DNA from: Candidatus Pullichristensenella avicola
GTDB lineage: Bacteria; Bacillota; Clostridia; Christensenellales; Aristaeellaceae
DNA: 64,000 nucleotides
Assembly: GCA_018711655.1 (NCBI GenBank)
Contig: DVIA01000012.1
Coordinates: 1 to 64,000, forward strand
Direction: 5' to 3'
Part shown: positions 17,106 to 25,922 of the stretch, piece after piece
Layout: each line of letters opens with the position of its first letter
Numbering within the stretch: the stretch's first letter is position 1
Program-made: the position numbers and the translations under genes
The notes under the pieces: model-generated
What the model was told of the DNA's origin: nothing
The model's input: only the letters and a program-made list of their open reading frames with translations
Database searches by the model: none

Positions 17106-19103
17106 ATGCAGAAAATCGGCGTCTTTGTTTGCTGGTGCGGAAGCAATATCGCCGGCACGGTGGACGTGCACGCGGTTGCCGAGGCCATGAAGAACGTTCC
17201 GGGCGTCGTCTACGCTACGGATTACCAGTATATGTGCTCCGAGGTCGGCCAGCAGAAGATCCGCGACGCCATTGCGGAATACGGCCTGACGGGCGTGGTG
17301 GTGTGCTCCTGCTCGCCGCGCATGCACGAGGCCACCTTCCGCAAGACCGCGGAAAAGGCCGGCCTGAACCCCTACATGGTGGAGATCGCCAACATTCGCG
17401 AGCAATGCTCGTGGATTCACAAGGATAAGGAAGTCGGCACCGAGAAGGCCATTACCCTGGCCAAGGCGGCGGTTGCCAAGGTGCTCAAAAACGCGCCCCT
17501 TACCGCTGGCACCAGCCCGGTGATCAAGCGCGCCCTGGTCATCGGCGGCGGCATCGCCGGCATCCAGACGGCGCTGGACATCGCCGACGCCGGCTACGAG
17601 GTGGACATCGTCGAAAAATCGCCCACCATCGGCGGCCGCATGGCGCAATTGGACAAGACCTTCCCGACCCTGGACTGCGCGGCCTGCATCCTCACCCCGA
17701 AGATGGTGGACGCCGCCCAGAGCGAGAAGATCGACATCATCTCCTACGCCGAGGTCGAAAAGGTTTCCGGCTTCGTGGGCAATTTCACCGTCACCATCCG
17801 CAAAAAGGCGCGCTATGTGGACATCACCAAGTGCACCGGCTGCGGCGCGTGCATGGAGAAATGCCCCTCCCGCAAGGGCAAGAACGAGTTCAACATGGGC
17901 CTGAACACGCGCACGGCCATCTACATCCCGTTTGCGCAGGCCATTCCCAACGTCGCCTGCATCGACCCAGAGCAGTGCATCAAGCTCAAGACCGGCAAGT
18001 GCGGCCTGTGCGAAAAGGTCTGCTCCGCGGGCGCGATCAACTATCAGCAGCAGGACGAGATCATCGAGCGCCAGTACGGCGCCATCGTCGCCGCCACGGG
18101 CTTTAAGCCCATCGACCTCACTGGCTTTGACGAGTACGGCTACAACACCTGCAAGGACGTGGTCACCTCCCTGGAGTTCGAGCGCATCATGAACGCCGCC
18201 GGCCCGACCAAGGGCCAGCTGGTGCGCCCCTCGGACGGCGAGCATCCGCACGAGATCGTCTTTATCCAGTGCGTCGGCTCCCGCTGCACCGAGGATGCGG
18301 GCAAGGGCAAGACCTACTGCTCGAAGATCTGCTGCATGTACACCGCCAAGCACGCCATGCTCGTGCGCGACAAGTACCCGGACGTCAACGTCCATGTGTT
18401 CTACATCGACGTGCGCACCCCCGGCAAGAACTTCGACGAGTTCTACCGCCGCGCGGTGGAGCAGTACGGCGTGGACTATATCAAGGGCATGGTCGGCAAG
18501 GTCTGGGAGCAGAACGGCAAGGTGATGGTGCAGGGAAGCGACCTGCTCAACAACGAGCAGATCACCATTCCCGCCGACATGGTGGTTCTGGCCGCGGCCA
18601 TCGAACCCAACCCCGGCGCGCGCGATCTTGCCACGATGCTCACCGCCTCCATGGACACCAACGATTTCTTCACCGAGGCGCACCCCAAGCTGCGCCCCGT
18701 GGAAAGCCCGACCGCCGGCGTGTTCCTCTCCGGCGTGTGCCAGGGGCCCAAGGACATTCCTGAAACCGTGGCCCAGGCGGGCGCGGCGGCCTCGAAGGTC
18801 ATCGGCCTGCTGGCCAAGGATCACCTGGTCACCAACCCCTGCGTGGCCCATTCCAACGAGCTTTTGTGCAACGGCTGCTCGCAGTGTGAAAAGGTCTGCC
18901 CCTACGGCGCCATTTCCTACATCGACAAGGAAGTGCGCGGCCCCGGCGTGCGTGAGGTTCGCCGCATCGCCCAGGTCAACGAGGCCGTCTGCCAGGGCTG
19001 CGGCGCCTGCACCGTGACCTGCCCGTCCGGCGCGATGGACCTCAAGGGCTTTGCCAACCGACAGATCATTGCGGAGGTGGACGCGATATGCAAAGCACAG
19101 TAA
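17106..19103 (+). CDS. hdrA: Heterodisulfide reductase subunit A-like flavoprotein, electron-bifurcating
   Basis: A full-length 665-aa HdrA. It has an N-terminal domain with VCWCGSN and CSCSP, a FAD-binding GGGIAGIQTALDIA at about residue 145, and the cluster-ligating LDCAACILTPKM. Ferredoxin-type motifs are CTGCGACMEKCP, CGLCEKVC, CNGCSQCEKVCP and CQGCGACTVTCP. In characterized complexes the HdrA FAD splits electron pairs between ferredoxin and the HdrB branch. Here the input would come from FlxABCD. It overlaps flxD by 16 bp. Confidence 0.9.
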   Translation: MQKIGVFVCWCGSNIAGTVDVHAVAEAMKNVPGVVYATDYQYMCSEVGQQKIRDAIAEYGLTGVVVCSCSPRMHEATFRKTAEKAGLNPYMVEIANIREQCSWIHKDKEVGTEKAITLAKAAVAKVLKNAPLTAGTSPVIKRALVIGGGIAGIQTALDIADAGYEVDIVEKSPTIGGRMAQLDKTFPTLDCAACILTPKMVDAAQSEKIDIISYAEVEKVSGFVGNFTVTIRKKARYVDITKCTGCGACMEKCPSRKGKNEFNMGLNTRTAIYIPFAQAIPNVACIDPEQCIKLKTGKCGLCEKVCSAGAINYQQQDEIIERQYGAIVAATGFKPIDLTGFDEYGYNTCKDVVTSLEFERIMNAAGPTKGQLVRPSDGEHPHEIVFIQCVGSRCTEDAGKGKTYCSKICCMYTAKHAMLVRDKYPDVNVHVFYIDVRTPGKNFDEFYRRAVEQYGVDYIKGMVGKVWEQNGKVMVQGSDLLNNEQITIPADMVVLAAAIEPNPGARDLATMLTASMDTNDFFTEAHPKLRPVESPTAGVFLSGVCQGPKDIPETVAQAGAAASKVIGLLAKDHLVTNPCVAHSNELLCNGCSQCEKVCPYGAISYIDKEVRGPGVREVRRIAQVNEAVCQGCGACTVTCPSGAMDLKGFANRQIIAEVDAICKAQ

Positions 19104-19528
19104 AGGAGTTCAAGCCCCTCATCGTGGCCTTCTGCTGCAACTGGTGCAGCTATGCGGGCGCCGATCTGGCCGGCTCCAGCCGCCTGAGCTACCCCGCGGA
19201 TGTGAAGATCATCCGCGTGCCCTGCTCCTGCCGCGTGAACCCGCTGTTCATCCTGCGCGCCTTCCAGCGCGGCGCGGACGGCGTGATCCTCTGCGGCTGC
19301 CATCCGGGCGACTGCCATTACACCAGCGGCAACTACTACGCCCGCCGCCGCATGACGCTTCTGTTCAGCATGCTGGACTATCTGGGCGTCGATCGCCGCC
19401 GCGTGCGCGTGGAATGGGTCTCCGCCGCCGAAGGCGCGCGGTTCGCCAACGTCATGAACGATTTTGCCGCCACCATCCACGAACTGGGTGAGAACGTGAA
19501 GCTGGAGGATCTGAGATGCAAGCAGTAG
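19088..19528 (+). CDS. flxD: MvhD/FlxD-like [2Fe-2S] linker protein
   Basis: A 146-aa MvhD-family protein with FCCNWCSYAGADLAG, VPCSCRVNP and CGCHPGDCHY, the five-cysteine pattern of the [2Fe-2S] protein that links the electron-input module to HdrA. Its start lies inside the end of hdrA and its end inside the start of the next gene, so all three are translationally coupled. No NiFe hydrogenase (MvhAG) genes are present; the input module is Flx-type. Confidence 0.88.
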   Translation: MQSTVKEFKPLIVAFCCNWCSYAGADLAGSSRLSYPADVKIIRVPCSCRVNPLFILRAFQRGADGVILCGCHPGDCHYTSGNYYARRRMTLLFSMLDYLGVDRRRVRVEWVSAAEGARFANVMNDFAATIHELGENVKLEDLRCKQ

Positions 19529-20388
19529 CTGAAAAAGTCATCGCGCGCGCAAAAGAGCTTCTCGCCTCCGGCGAAGTTCAGCGCGTGCTGGGCTGGGAAA
19601 AGGGCGAGTTCGATTACGAGCGCACCCCGGCCCTGTTTGAGCAGGACGATATCAACAACCTGGTTTACGACAAATTCTGCGCGGCCAACCTCTCCAAGAA
19701 GCTGGTCGAAGCCACGAAACTGGAGGGCAAGACGCTGGCGCTGATCAAGCCCTGCGATTCCTACAGCCTCAACCAGCTCATCTGCGAGCATCGCGTCAAG
19801 CGCGAGAACGTCTATGTGCTGGGCGTGGGTTGCAAGGGCATGGAGGGCAAGGACGGCCTGTGCATGAAGTGCGAGTTCTGCAAGGGCAAGAGCTTCGCCA
19901 TCTTCGACGAAGTTATCGACGATGAATCCTGCCGCGAAACGCCCAAGAGCGATCGCTTCGCCGCCGTGCGCGAACTCGAAGAAAAGACCCCCGAGGAACG
20001 CTTTGCCTTCTGGCGCAGCGAGCTTTCCAAGTGCATCCGCTGCAACGCCTGCCGCAACGTCTGCCCGGCCTGCACATGCATCAAGTGCGTGTTTGACAAC
20101 CCGGATTCCGGCGTCGCCGCCAAGGCCAACGTCGATACCTTCGAGGAGAACCAGTTCCACATCATCCGCGCCTTCCATGTGGCCGGCCGCTGCACAGATT
20201 GCGGCGAGTGCTCGCGCGTGTGCCCGCAGGGCATCCCGCTGCACCTTTTGAACCGCAAGTTCATCAAGGACATGGACACGCTTTACGGCGACTATCAGGC
20301 CGGCGAGGACGCCGAGGCGCGCCATCCGCTGATCAACTTCACCAAGGCCGACGCGGAGCCTTCCGTCGTCCTGAACAGGGGGGAATAG
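19516..20388 (+). CDS. flxC: FlxC-like iron-sulfur subunit
   Basis: A 290-aa protein. The N-terminal half (ALIKPCDSYSLNQLICEHRV...GVGCKG) resembles the FrhB/FdhB flavoprotein-type domain, with a CMKCEFC motif. The C-terminal half carries two ferredoxin motifs, CIRCNACRNVCPAC and CTDCGECSRVCPQG. In Desulfovibrio flxABCD-hdrABC clusters, similar Fe-S subunits bridge the NADH-oxidizing FlxA to FlxD/HdrA. Assignment rests on gene order; the FlxB and FlxC names could be swapped. Confidence 0.75.
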   Translation: MQAVAEKVIARAKELLASGEVQRVLGWEKGEFDYERTPALFEQDDINNLVYDKFCAANLSKKLVEATKLEGKTLALIKPCDSYSLNQLICEHRVKRENVYVLGVGCKGMEGKDGLCMKCEFCKGKSFAIFDEVIDDESCRETPKSDRFAAVRELEEKTPEERFAFWRSELSKCIRCNACRNVCPACTCIKCVFDNPDSGVAAKANVDTFEENQFHIIRAFHVAGRCTDCGECSRVCPQGIPLHLLNRKFIKDMDTLYGDYQAGEDAEARHPLINFTKADAEPSVVLNRGE

Positions 20389-20389
20389 C

Positions 20390-21415
20390 ATGCTGAAGCT
20401 GAAAACTGCCAACGCGGACGCGCTGTACGCCCGCATCAGCGATTCCGCGAAGCTGTACCTGCCGGTGAAGAAGGCCGGCCAGGTCAATTACGACCTCTGG
20501 GAGAGCGGCTGCGAAGTCACGCTGGATGAAATGACCGTCAAGTCCCCCAAGGATTTGTTCTTCCCCCAGAGCGAGGATCTCATGGCCTTCCGCGTCTCGG
20601 GCAAGAGCATCGAGATCGAGAACCCTGAACTTCCCACCGAGCCGTTCGTGCTCTTTGGCGTGCGCGCCTGCGACGCCCGCAGCTTCGACGTGCTCGACCG
20701 CGTATTCCTCTCCGACCCCGTGGACAGCTACTACGAGGCCCGCCGCAACTGCGGCACCGTGGTTTCCCTGGGCTGCCTCGAGCCCCTGCGCGAGACCTGC
20801 TTCTGCTCCGTGTTCGGCATCGACCTTGCCGAGCCGGAGGGCGATGTGCAGGCCTGGGTGTTGGGCGAGGAGATGTACCTGAATGCCAAGACCGAAAAGG
20901 GCGAAAAGCTCCTTTCCGCCATCAAGGACCTCTGCGAAGAGACCGACGGCGCGCCCCTTGCCGCCGCCAAGGACGCGGCCCGCGAAAAGATGGCGAAGAG
21001 CCCGCTTGCCGATCTTGACCTGACCGGCTTTGACGGCGAGCATATGATGGAGAAATTCAACGCCCCCGAGTGGAAAAAGCTCTATCAGGCCTGCCTGGGC
21101 TGCGGCACCTGCACGTTTGTCTGCCCCACCTGCCAGTGCTACGACATCCGCGATTTTGATACCGGGCACGGCATCCAGCGCTATCGCTGCTGGGATAGCT
21201 GCATGTATTCCGATTTCACGATGATGGCGCACGGCACCAACCGCAAGACGCAGATGGAGCGCTTCCGTCAGCGGTTCATGCACAAGCTGGTGTACTTCCC
21301 CGCCAACAACGAGGGCATGTACTCCTGCGTGGGCTGCGGCCGCTGCGTCGCCAAGTGCCCGATGCACCTGCACATCGCCAAGGTGATCCGCACGCTGGGA
21401 GGGAAGAAACAATGA
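20390..21415 (+). CDS. flxB: FlxB-like iron-sulfur subunit (AsrA-related)
   Basis: A 341-aa protein related to the A subunit of anaerobic sulfite reductase. The N-terminal domain has FFPQSEDLMAF and FGVRACDARSFDVLD, followed by two ferredoxin motifs, CLGCGTCTFVCPTC and CVGCGRCVAKCPMH. It starts one base after the preceding stop and overlaps the next start (ATGA). As there is no AsrC siroheme subunit, a role in the Flx electron-input module is preferred. Confidence 0.75.
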   Translation: MLKLKTANADALYARISDSAKLYLPVKKAGQVNYDLWESGCEVTLDEMTVKSPKDLFFPQSEDLMAFRVSGKSIEIENPELPTEPFVLFGVRACDARSFDVLDRVFLSDPVDSYYEARRNCGTVVSLGCLEPLRETCFCSVFGIDLAEPEGDVQAWVLGEEMYLNAKTEKGEKLLSAIKDLCEETDGAPLAAAKDAAREKMAKSPLADLDLTGFDGEHMMEKFNAPEWKKLYQACLGCGTCTFVCPTCQCYDIRDFDTGHGIQRYRCWDSCMYSDFTMMAHGTNRKTQMERFRQRFMHKLVYFPANNEGMYSCVGCGRCVAKCPMHLHIAKVIRTLGGKKQ

Positions 21416-22245
21416 ACAACAACGCTCTGATCCCCACCATCGGCGTGGTCACGGCCATCCGCCGCGATACGCCGGACGTCAAGACCTTCACGGTCGTGCG
21501 CGCGGACACGGGCACGGGCGTGTGCTTCAAGCACATGCCGGGCCAGTGCGCGATGCTCTCCATCCCGGGCGTGGGCGAGGCGATGTTCTCCATCACCTCG
21601 TCGCCCACCTGCACCGACCACATGGAGTTCTCCATCAAAAAGTGCGGCTGCCTGACCGAATGGCTCCACCAGATGGACGTCGGCCAGCAGATCACCGTGC
21701 GCGGCCCCTACGGAAACGGCTTCCCCGTGACCACGGAGCTCAAGGGCAAGGACCTTCTGTTTATCGCCGGCGGCATCGGCCTTGCGCCCTTGCGCAGCGT
21801 GATCGAATACATGCTGGCCAACCGCGAGGACTACGGCCACATCGACATCGTCTACGGCTCCCGCTCCAAGGACGACCTTGTGGACATAGACATCATCCGG
21901 AACGAGTGGATGAAGGCCCCGAATGTGGACGTGCACCTGACCATCGACCGCCCGCAGGACGATTGGGACGGACATGTGGGCTTCGTGCCCGCGTACGTCA
22001 CCGAATTGGGCTTTGACCCCAACAAGACGGTGCTGGTCTGCGGCCCGCCGATCATGATCAAGTTCGTCCTGCAGGCGCTGGGCGAATTGGGCTTTGAAAA
22101 GACGCAGGTCTACACCACGATGGAGCTTCGCATGAAGTGCGGCGTGGGCAAGTGCGGCCGGTGCAACATCGGCACCAAGTACGTCTGCAAGGACGGCCCC
22201 GTCTTCCGCTTTGACCAGCTTGACGAGCTGCCGGACGAATACTGA
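21412..22245 (+). CDS. flxA: FlxA-like NAD(P)H:flavin oxidoreductase subunit (AsrB-related)
   Basis: A 277-aa ferredoxin-NADP reductase-fold protein: FAD-binding FSITSSPT, nucleotide-binding GGIGLAPLRSVIEYML and VLVCGPPIMIKFV, and a C-terminal [2Fe-2S] site ELRMKCGVGKCGRCNIG. It should oxidize NADH and feed electrons into FlxBCD. The ATG at 21412 overlaps the flxB stop and follows GGGAGGG; an in-frame ATG at 21355 lies inside flxB. It is followed 14 bp later by the fumarate reductase genes. Confidence 0.85.
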   Translation: MNNNALIPTIGVVTAIRRDTPDVKTFTVVRADTGTGVCFKHMPGQCAMLSIPGVGEAMFSITSSPTCTDHMEFSIKKCGCLTEWLHQMDVGQQITVRGPYGNGFPVTTELKGKDLLFIAGGIGLAPLRSVIEYMLANREDYGHIDIVYGSRSKDDLVDIDIIRNEWMKAPNVDVHLTIDRPQDDWDGHVGFVPAYVTELGFDPNKTVLVCGPPIMIKFVLQALGELGFEKTQVYTTMELRMKCGVGKCGRCNIGTKYVCKDGPVFRFDQLDELPDEY

Positions 22246-22259
22246 TGGAGGGCTGAACC

Positions 22260-22937
22260 ATGGCTGATAAAATGATCACGGTCTATTTGATGGGCAAGAA
22301 ATACGAAGTGCCGGAGAGCCTGACCATCATGGGCGCTCTGGAATACGCAGGCTACGAACTCAAGCGCGGCTGCGGCTGCCGCAACGGCTTCTGCGGCGCC
22401 TGCGCCACCGTTTACCGCGTCAAGGGCTCCACGGAACTGAAGATGTGCCTTGCCTGCTCCACCAAGGTGGAGGAGAACATGTACGTTGCCACGCTGCCGT
22501 ACTTCCCCCTGGTCAAGCAGGTCTACGACATCGAAAAGGTGCGTCCGCAGGAGCAGATCATGATGCAGCTCTACCCGGAAATCTACAGCTGCATCGGCTG
22601 CAACGCCTGCACCAAGGCCTGCCCGCAGAGCCTCAACGTCATGCAGTACATCGCCTACGCCCAGCGCGGCGAGTTCAAAAAGTGCGCCGAGGAGTCCTTT
22701 GACTGCGTGATGTGCGGCATCTGCTCCTCCCGCTGCCCGGCCGGCATCTCCCACCCGCAGGTGGCCCTGCTGGCCCGCCGCCTCAACGGCAAGTACATCG
22801 CGCCCGAGGCCAAGCACCTCACCGAGCGCGTCAAGGCCATCGAGGAAGGCGAGTTCAACGCCCTCATCGAGGACATCATGCAAAAGCCGATCGACGAGAT
22901 CAAAGAGCTCTACAACAACCGCGAAATCGAGAAGTAA
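22260..22937 (+). CDS. frdB: Fumarate reductase iron-sulfur subunit, soluble Tfr/FrdB-like
   Basis: A 225-aa protein: an N-terminal plant-type [2Fe-2S] domain (GCGCRNGFCGACATVY...CLAC) and a C-terminal domain with CIGCNACTKACP and CVMCGICSSRCP. Both C-terminal motifs have full CxxCxxCxxxCP sets, so two [4Fe-4S] clusters are likely rather than the [3Fe-4S] of quinone-linked SdhB/FrdB. No C-terminal CCG domain is fused, unlike methanogen TfrB; the operon's HdrB carries that domain instead. It lies 13 bp before the flavoprotein gene. The exact electron donor is inferred from context. Confidence 0.8.
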   Translation: MADKMITVYLMGKKYEVPESLTIMGALEYAGYELKRGCGCRNGFCGACATVYRVKGSTELKMCLACSTKVEENMYVATLPYFPLVKQVYDIEKVRPQEQIMMQLYPEIYSCIGCNACTKACPQSLNVMQYIAYAQRGEFKKCAEESFDCVMCGICSSRCPAGISHPQVALLARRLNGKYIAPEAKHLTERVKAIEEGEFNALIEDIMQKPIDEIKELYNNREIEK

Positions 22938-22950
22938 GGGGGCTTGACCA

Positions 22951-24555
22951 ATGTATTCTCAGGACATGCTCGCATCCATTAAAAAGGTGGAAGCCACCCG
23001 CGCTTCGCGCATCGGGGTGGAGCCGCGCCGCATGAGCGCCGAGGAAAAGGACGCGCTTTTGAAGGAATTTCACCCGGACTACCGCGACGTAGGCTTCGAT
23101 ACGCTGCGCGTGGGCGTCAACAAGGGCGATAAGGTGCCCGTCGAGCTGCGCGCGCTGCTCGAGGGCAAGAGCCGCGTTTCCGGCCTCGACCTCGACCTTG
23201 AGCATCCCGACTACGATGTGGACGTGCTCGTCATCGGCGGCGGTGGCGCGGGTTCCTCCGCGGCGGTCATGGCGCACGAGAACGGCGCCAACGTAATGAT
23301 CGTCACCAAGCTGCGCATCGGCGACGCCAACACCATGATGGCCGAGGGCGGCATCCAGGCCGCCGACAAGGCCAACGACTCGCCCGCCCAGCACTACCTC
23401 GACGCCTTTGGCGGCGGCCACTACGCGGCCGTGCCCGAGCTTCTGCGCAAACTGGTCATGGACGGCCCCGGCGCGGTCAAGTGGCTCAACGAACTGGGCG
23501 TGGAGTTTGACAAGGCCGAGGACGGCACCATGATCACCACCCACGGCGGCGGCACCTCCCGCAAGCGCATGCACGCGGCGGCGGACTATTCCGGCGCGGA
23601 GATCATGCGCACGCTGCGCGACGAGGTCTGGAACCGCGAGATCCCGGTGGTGGACTTCACCGCCGCCATCGAGCTGATCCTCGATGAGAACGGCCACGCC
23701 GCCGGCGCGGTGCTGCTCAACATGGAAACGGGCCGCCACCTCATCGCCCGCGCCAAGACCGTCATCATCTCCACCGGCGGCGCAGGACGCCTGCACTATC
23801 AGGGCTTCCCCACCTCCAACCACTACGGCGCCACCGCCGATGGCCTCATCCTCGGCTATCGCGCGGGCGTGCCGCTCCTCTATGCCGACACGCTGCAGTA
23901 CCATCCCACCGGCGCGGCCTACCCGCTGCAGATCTACGGCGCGCTGGTCACGGAAAAGGTGCGTTCCATGGGCGCCATGCTCATCAACGCCGAGGGCGAA
24001 GCCTTCATGCACCCGCTGGAGACCCGCGACGTGTCCGCCGCCTCCATCATCCGCGAGTGCAAGGCCCGCGGCAAGGGCGTGACCACGCCCGAAGGCCAGG
24101 CCGTGTGGCTCGATACGCCGATGATCGACATGATCCATGGCGAAGGCACGCTGGAAAAGCGCCTGCCCGCCATGCTGCGCATGTTCCTCAAGTACGGCAT
24201 CGACATGCGCAAGGTGCCGATCCTCGTCTACCCGACGCTGCACTACCAGAACGGCGGCCTGCGCGTCAACGACCAGTGCGAGAGTTGCATCCCCGGCCTC
24301 TTTGTGGCCGGCGAGGCCGTCGGCGGCATCCATGGCCGCAACCGCCTGATGGGCAACTCCCTGCTCGACGTCATCGTCTTTGGCCGTCAGGCCGGCATCT
24401 CCGCCGCCAAGGCCTGCAAGGACGTGCACCTGGGCAAGCCCACGCTCGAGCATGTGAACAAGTTCATGGCCGAGATGAAGGCCGCCGGCATCGAGCCGAC
24501 CGAGGAATCGCCGAAGCTGCTGCCGCACTACGCGCGCACCGGCGACGCCAAGTAA
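22951..24555 (+). CDS. frdA: Fumarate reductase/succinate dehydrogenase flavoprotein subunit, soluble type
   Basis: A 534-aa flavoprotein with dinucleotide motif VIGGGGAGSSAAVMA near residue 93. Active-site segments of the fumarate reductase family are present: LQYHPTG, the Arg in ETRDVSAASIIRE, the His in PTLHYQNGG, and the Arg in GRNRLMGNSLLDVIVFGR. The position of the His that covalently holds FAD in membrane FrdA/SdhA (SHTVAAEGG in E. coli) reads ANTMMAEGG, so FAD should be non-covalent. No membrane-anchor gene follows; a terminator does. Probably reduces fumarate to succinate in the cytosol. L-aspartate oxidase is less likely given the context. Confidence 0.82.
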   Translation: MYSQDMLASIKKVEATRASRIGVEPRRMSAEEKDALLKEFHPDYRDVGFDTLRVGVNKGDKVPVELRALLEGKSRVSGLDLDLEHPDYDVDVLVIGGGGAGSSAAVMAHENGANVMIVTKLRIGDANTMMAEGGIQAADKANDSPAQHYLDAFGGGHYAAVPELLRKLVMDGPGAVKWLNELGVEFDKAEDGTMITTHGGGTSRKRMHAAADYSGAEIMRTLRDEVWNREIPVVDFTAAIELILDENGHAAGAVLLNMETGRHLIARAKTVIISTGGAGRLHYQGFPTSNHYGATADGLILGYRAGVPLLYADTLQYHPTGAAYPLQIYGALVTEKVRSMGAMLINAEGEAFMHPLETRDVSAASIIRECKARGKGVTTPEGQAVWLDTPMIDMIHGEGTLEKRLPAMLRMFLKYGIDMRKVPILVYPTLHYQNGGLRVNDQCESCIPGLFVAGEAVGGIHGRNRLMGNSLLDVIVFGRQAGISAAKACKDVHLGKPTLEHVNKFMAEMKAAGIEPTEESPKLLPHYARTGDAK

Positions 24556-24567
24556 CCCTTCAAAGCC

Positions 24568-24602
24568 AAGCGCCGTCTCCCCACCCGGGAGGCGGCGCTT
24601 TT
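24568..24602 (+). terminator. Terminator of the hdr-flx-frd operon
   Basis: AAGCGCCGTCTCCC and GGGAGGCGGCGCTT form a 14-bp stem with one G-U pair, ending in TTTT. It lies 13 bp after the frdA stop codon. Confidence 0.85.
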
Positions 24603-25030
24603 GCGCGCGGGGCGGCGATTCGCAGGCATGGCACCTTTCGCGCGGCGATCACGCCGCTTTGCCGCCGCCAGCTTGCGCGGATCGGCCGCGCCCGACGGCT
24701 TTCCCGCCGCGCCGGAGGCGTTCGCAGCGCGCTTTCCCGGCGCCGCGCCGTTCGCCTGCCCGCGCCGGAGGCGCGCGGCCGCCCTTTGCCCGGCAAGCGG
24801 GTGCGATCGTATGAGAGCATCATTTTTGCGCCGGCGGAACGCTTTGCCCGGCAAGTGGACGCGACCGGGCGATTCACGCCGCTCCGGAAACGCCGGCCCG
24901 CCTCGCTGGACGCGGACCGGCGCGCCTCGGCAAAGCCGGCGATTGTCCCTCCGGGCGCGCCACCCCGTTCCGCATGGCGGGCGACGCGACCTGCGCTCTC
25001 GCGTTTTTTAATCTGCGTTCTTCCAAATAT
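24603..25030. other. GC-rich intergenic spacer
   Basis: No gene is supported. TTTGCCCGGCAAG occurs at about 24785 and 24843, 58-59 bp apart, each followed by a GCGGGTGCGA/TGGACGCGA-like stretch. This again matches the ~60-bp periodicity of other spacers. Confidence 0.45.
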
Positions 25031-25033
25031 GCG

Positions 25034-25062
25034 TTGCAATCTCGTTCTACTCTTGCTATAAT
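25034..25062 (+). promoter_or_regulatory. Promoter of the CrtO-like gene
   Basis: TTGCAA (25034-25039), 17-bp spacer, TATAAT (25057-25062), located about 60 bp before the start codon. Confidence 0.8.
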
Positions 25063-25124
25063 GATAGAACTGCTTCTGAAACCAGAATGGCTTTTTCTGC
25101 CTGCCCCCCACAAGGAGGTCTTGG

Positions 25125-25664
25125 ATGTTCTCCCGCTTGCTGTCGCAGATCCCCGCGTTTTTCGGCCTTGTCCTGCGTTTTGGCATCATCTGCCTGGTGA
25201 TGGGGCTTTTGTGCTTCCTCATCGGCGAAATGATGCCGCGCAAAAATTTCGATTATCGCGCCTTTCCCTACGCGCCCCGTGCATGGGAGCGCAATGGCGA
25301 CGTCTATTTGAAACTGGGCATCAACTACTGGAAGGACAAGGTGCCGGACATGAGCCGCTATATACCGCACACCTTCCGCAAAAAAATCGGCGTTATGCGC
25401 AGCCCCGAGCACGTCGAGGGCCTCATTCGCGAAACCTGCGTGGCGGAACTGGTGCATGTGGTGCTCATCCTGTTAAGTCCCCTGTTTCTGGTGCTGCTGC
25501 CCAGGGGCTGGAACTGGATTTGCATGCTTCTGTACGATCTTTTCGGCAATCTGCCCTTTATCGTTATCCAGCGCTACAACCGGCCGCGGCTGCTGATTCT
25601 GATGGAGCGCCTGCGCGAAATGCAAGCCCTGCAGGCGGCCCAAAAGGCCGAAGCGGCGCGTTAG
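25125..25664 (+). CDS. CrtO-like membrane acyltransferase family protein
   Basis: A 179-aa membrane protein. Two hydrophobic regions are visible, at about residues 10-32 and 107-135. The body has FPYAPRAWERNGDVYLKLGI, RETCVAELVH and NLPFIVIQRYNRPR, a pattern I recognise from the glycosyl-4,4'-diaponeurosporenoate acyltransferase (CrtO) family of staphylococci. No carotenoid genes are nearby, so the natural substrate is probably another glycolipid. ATG 25125 follows AAGGAGG. It is transcribed alone from a strong promoter. Confidence 0.65.
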   Translation: MFSRLLSQIPAFFGLVLRFGIICLVMGLLCFLIGEMMPRKNFDYRAFPYAPRAWERNGDVYLKLGINYWKDKVPDMSRYIPHTFRKKIGVMRSPEHVEGLIRETCVAELVHVVLILLSPLFLVLLPRGWNWICMLLYDLFGNLPFIVIQRYNRPRLLILMERLREMQALQAAQKAEAAR

Positions 25665-25922
25665 GCAAACGGCGCAAACCGCCTTTGCACCGGCAAAATG
25701 GCGGCGCGACGGCAGAGCGCGGGGAGACGACGGCGGGCAAGCGCCCCGCCTTTGAACGAGGGGAATTGAAAAGGCCGCAGGGCGCGCCTGCGACCGCTCC
25801 GGAAAAGAAAATTGCCGCGGATGTTCAACGCATCCGGGCAATTTTCGCATTTGCGGGGTTGCCGCCGCCGCGGCCGCGCTCTTCGGCGGCAAGGCGGTTT
25901 TGCGCGCGGGGACGCCGCGGCG

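Noticed and set aside
20390..22245. Anaerobic sulfite reductase AsrAB
   Set aside because: The two subunits resemble AsrA and AsrB, but there is no siroheme subunit AsrC, and hdrA/flxD are directly linked, which favours the Flx module.
22951..24555. L-aspartate oxidase NadB
   Set aside because: FAD site is non-covalent as in NadB, but nadA/nadC are absent and an Fe-S FrdB subunit gene is coupled upstream.
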